64,000 nucleotides of DNA from Sphingobacterium sp. PCS056 (GTDB taxonomy: Bacteria > Bacteroidota > Bacteroidia > Sphingobacteriales > Sphingobacteriaceae). The stretch covers positions 496,001-560,000 of the forward strand of contig NZ_CP096883.1 of the NCBI RefSeq assembly GCF_023273895.1, in the 5' to 3' direction. The notes below the pieces were generated by a model. The model saw only the letters and a list, made by a program, of their open reading frames with translations, was not told the origin of the DNA and made no database searches. Shown here piece after piece: positions 63,263-64,000 of this stretch; position 1 is the stretch's first letter; every line of letters starts with the position of its first letter. The position numbers and the translations under genes are program-made.

Positions 63263-64000
63263 TTATTCTGCGCTCACAGCGAATTCTGCTGCCGCAGCAA
63301 AGTCTTGTCCATTTTGAGAACTCAAGGCTGTAAAACGAATAAAACGTCCCTTAACTGGCTTTGCTAAAGTTATCGTCTTCGGTTTTCCATTATTCTCAAA
63401 ATTTCCTTCCGCTACAGGATCACTCCAATTTTTACCATCGGTGCTCACCTGCAATTTATATCCTTTGATGGCACCATTACCACCACCTTGACGCGGCGTA
63501 TAGGTAAACGCTTTGATGGTTTTAATGGTATTTGCGTCAAAATCTACCCAATGAGGATATTGGGCAACTGTAACGGAATACATCGAGTGCCATATGGTAC
63601 TCGGATCTCCATCTAATAAATGAGACGCTTCGCCCTCTCCTGTTTCTTGACTAGAAGCAAAAATCACCTGCATCGGGATACTTTCAATCTTAGGAAATTC
63701 AAAAGAAGCTTTCAATTTTTCATATCCCTGAGCCCAAGCAGTTACGATACCGCCCTCACGCAAGTTGACAGGAGCTTTGTATAGCTGTGGTTTTCCTTTA
63801 CCAATTGTGTAGTATAATGCTGCCGATGCCTGCTCACTTGCAATATGTAAATCACCATTACGACTTCTCGAAACTGAGATGGGCATATCGCCAGCTGGAG
63901 CGACTTGAGATTTTTGACTATAATCTTGATTGGAAATAGGGCGAATGATAAATCCAAATGATGTCGATTTGGCTTTGACACGATCTTGCTCTAATGGAGG
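63263..64000 (-). CDS. C-terminal fragment of a secreted protein with a discoidin-like domain (partial)
   Basis: The frame is open to the window edge: 246 codons, N-terminus missing. The middle part has a chitobiase C-terminal-like segment (ALYYTIGKGKPQLYKAPVNL) and the last 130 residues form an F5/8 type C (discoidin) sandwich: HLLDGDPSTIWHSMY, HWVDFDA, KAFTYTPRQGGGNGAIKGYKL and GRFIRFTAL. Such tails bind carbohydrate on glycosidases, and the layout is shared with the GH20 gene here. The catalytic part lies outside, so the enzyme family cannot be named. Confidence 0.75.
   Translation of the reverse strand, partial: PPLEQDRVKAKSTSFGFIIRPISNQDYSQKSQVAPAGDMPISVSRSRNGDLHIASEQASAALYYTIGKGKPQLYKAPVNLREGGIVTAWAQGYEKLKASFEFPKIESIPMQVIFASSQETGEGEASHLLDGDPSTIWHSMYSVTVAQYPHWVDFDANTIKTIKAFTYTPRQGGGNGAIKGYKLQVSTDGKNWSDPVAEGNFENNGKPKTITLAKPVKGRFIRFTALSSQNGQDFAAAAEFAVSAE

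Noticed and set aside
1..64000. CRISPR arrays, insertion sequences or prophage
   Set aside because: No regularly spaced direct repeats of CRISPR size, transposase, integrase or phage structural gene was seen; the GTTAG array at 27689-27743 is too short and degenerate.

Overview
The window looks like chromosomal DNA of a member of the Bacteroidota, most likely a Sphingobacteriaceae relative such as Sphingobacterium or Pedobacter. This is inferred from low-GC DNA, promoter-like TAnnTTTG (-7) boxes, few Shine-Dalgarno sites, fimbrillin-type lipoproteins, the bifunctional HisB and HisIE proteins, and several families typical of the phylum (DUF2480, DUF3108, DUF3109, DUF6427). No database search was possible. 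Family names rest on recognised motifs and remembered family features.

Region 1 (1-7300) is accessory. It holds the N-terminal two thirds of a secreted GH3 beta-glucosidase cut by the left edge, a small lipoprotein, two unknown proteins that share a short helical module, a large protein that reads as two degenerate nucleotidyltransferase/HEPN units in tandem, and a lone unknown protein at 6232. Region 2 (7300-20300) is about secreted degradation and sensing: a GH29 alpha-L-fucosidase, a cytosolic three-PAS histidine kinase overlapping a single-domain response regulator, a GH20 hexosaminidase, an Xaa-Pro aminopeptidase, a C11 (clostripain-like) lipoprotein, and two tandem fimbrillin-like lipoproteins, one of which carries a DRGH (NUC1) nuclease domain.

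Region 3 (20900-35700) is housekeeping: dacB, maeB, ruvA and msrC on the plus strand. On the minus strand are a WD40 protein, a his operon (hisC-B-H-A-F-IE, without hisG or hisD), and a phoH-purC-STAS-rnz cluster. Region 4 (35900-51100) is a long plus-strand run: a SAM hydroxide adenosyltransferase, an ABC exporter, a YtxH protein, ccmB-ccmC-ccmD, DUF6427, an outer-membrane barrel, lptC, a PpiD-like foldase with an apparent C-terminal frameshift, DUF2480/3108/3109 proteins, a polyprenyl diphosphate synthase and a TerC/Alx protein. Much of this serves envelope biogenesis and respiration.

Region 5 (51100-64000) holds a C1B peptidase, a thioredoxin-TPR protein, a zinc alcohol dehydrogenase, prolyl oligopeptidase and an M1 aminopeptidase in divergent orientation, lpxH overlapping a Crp-like regulator, an SMR transporter, prfA, and four tandem tRNA-Asp genes. 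The right edge cuts a secreted protein with a discoidin-like C-terminus. No insertion sequence, prophage, CRISPR array or rRNA was seen. The most notable points are the tandem NT/HEPN protein, the fimbrillin-nuclease fusion, the ppiD frameshift in an A7 run, a perfect 18-bp palindrome upstream of the WD40 gene, and the alternating tRNA-Asp array.
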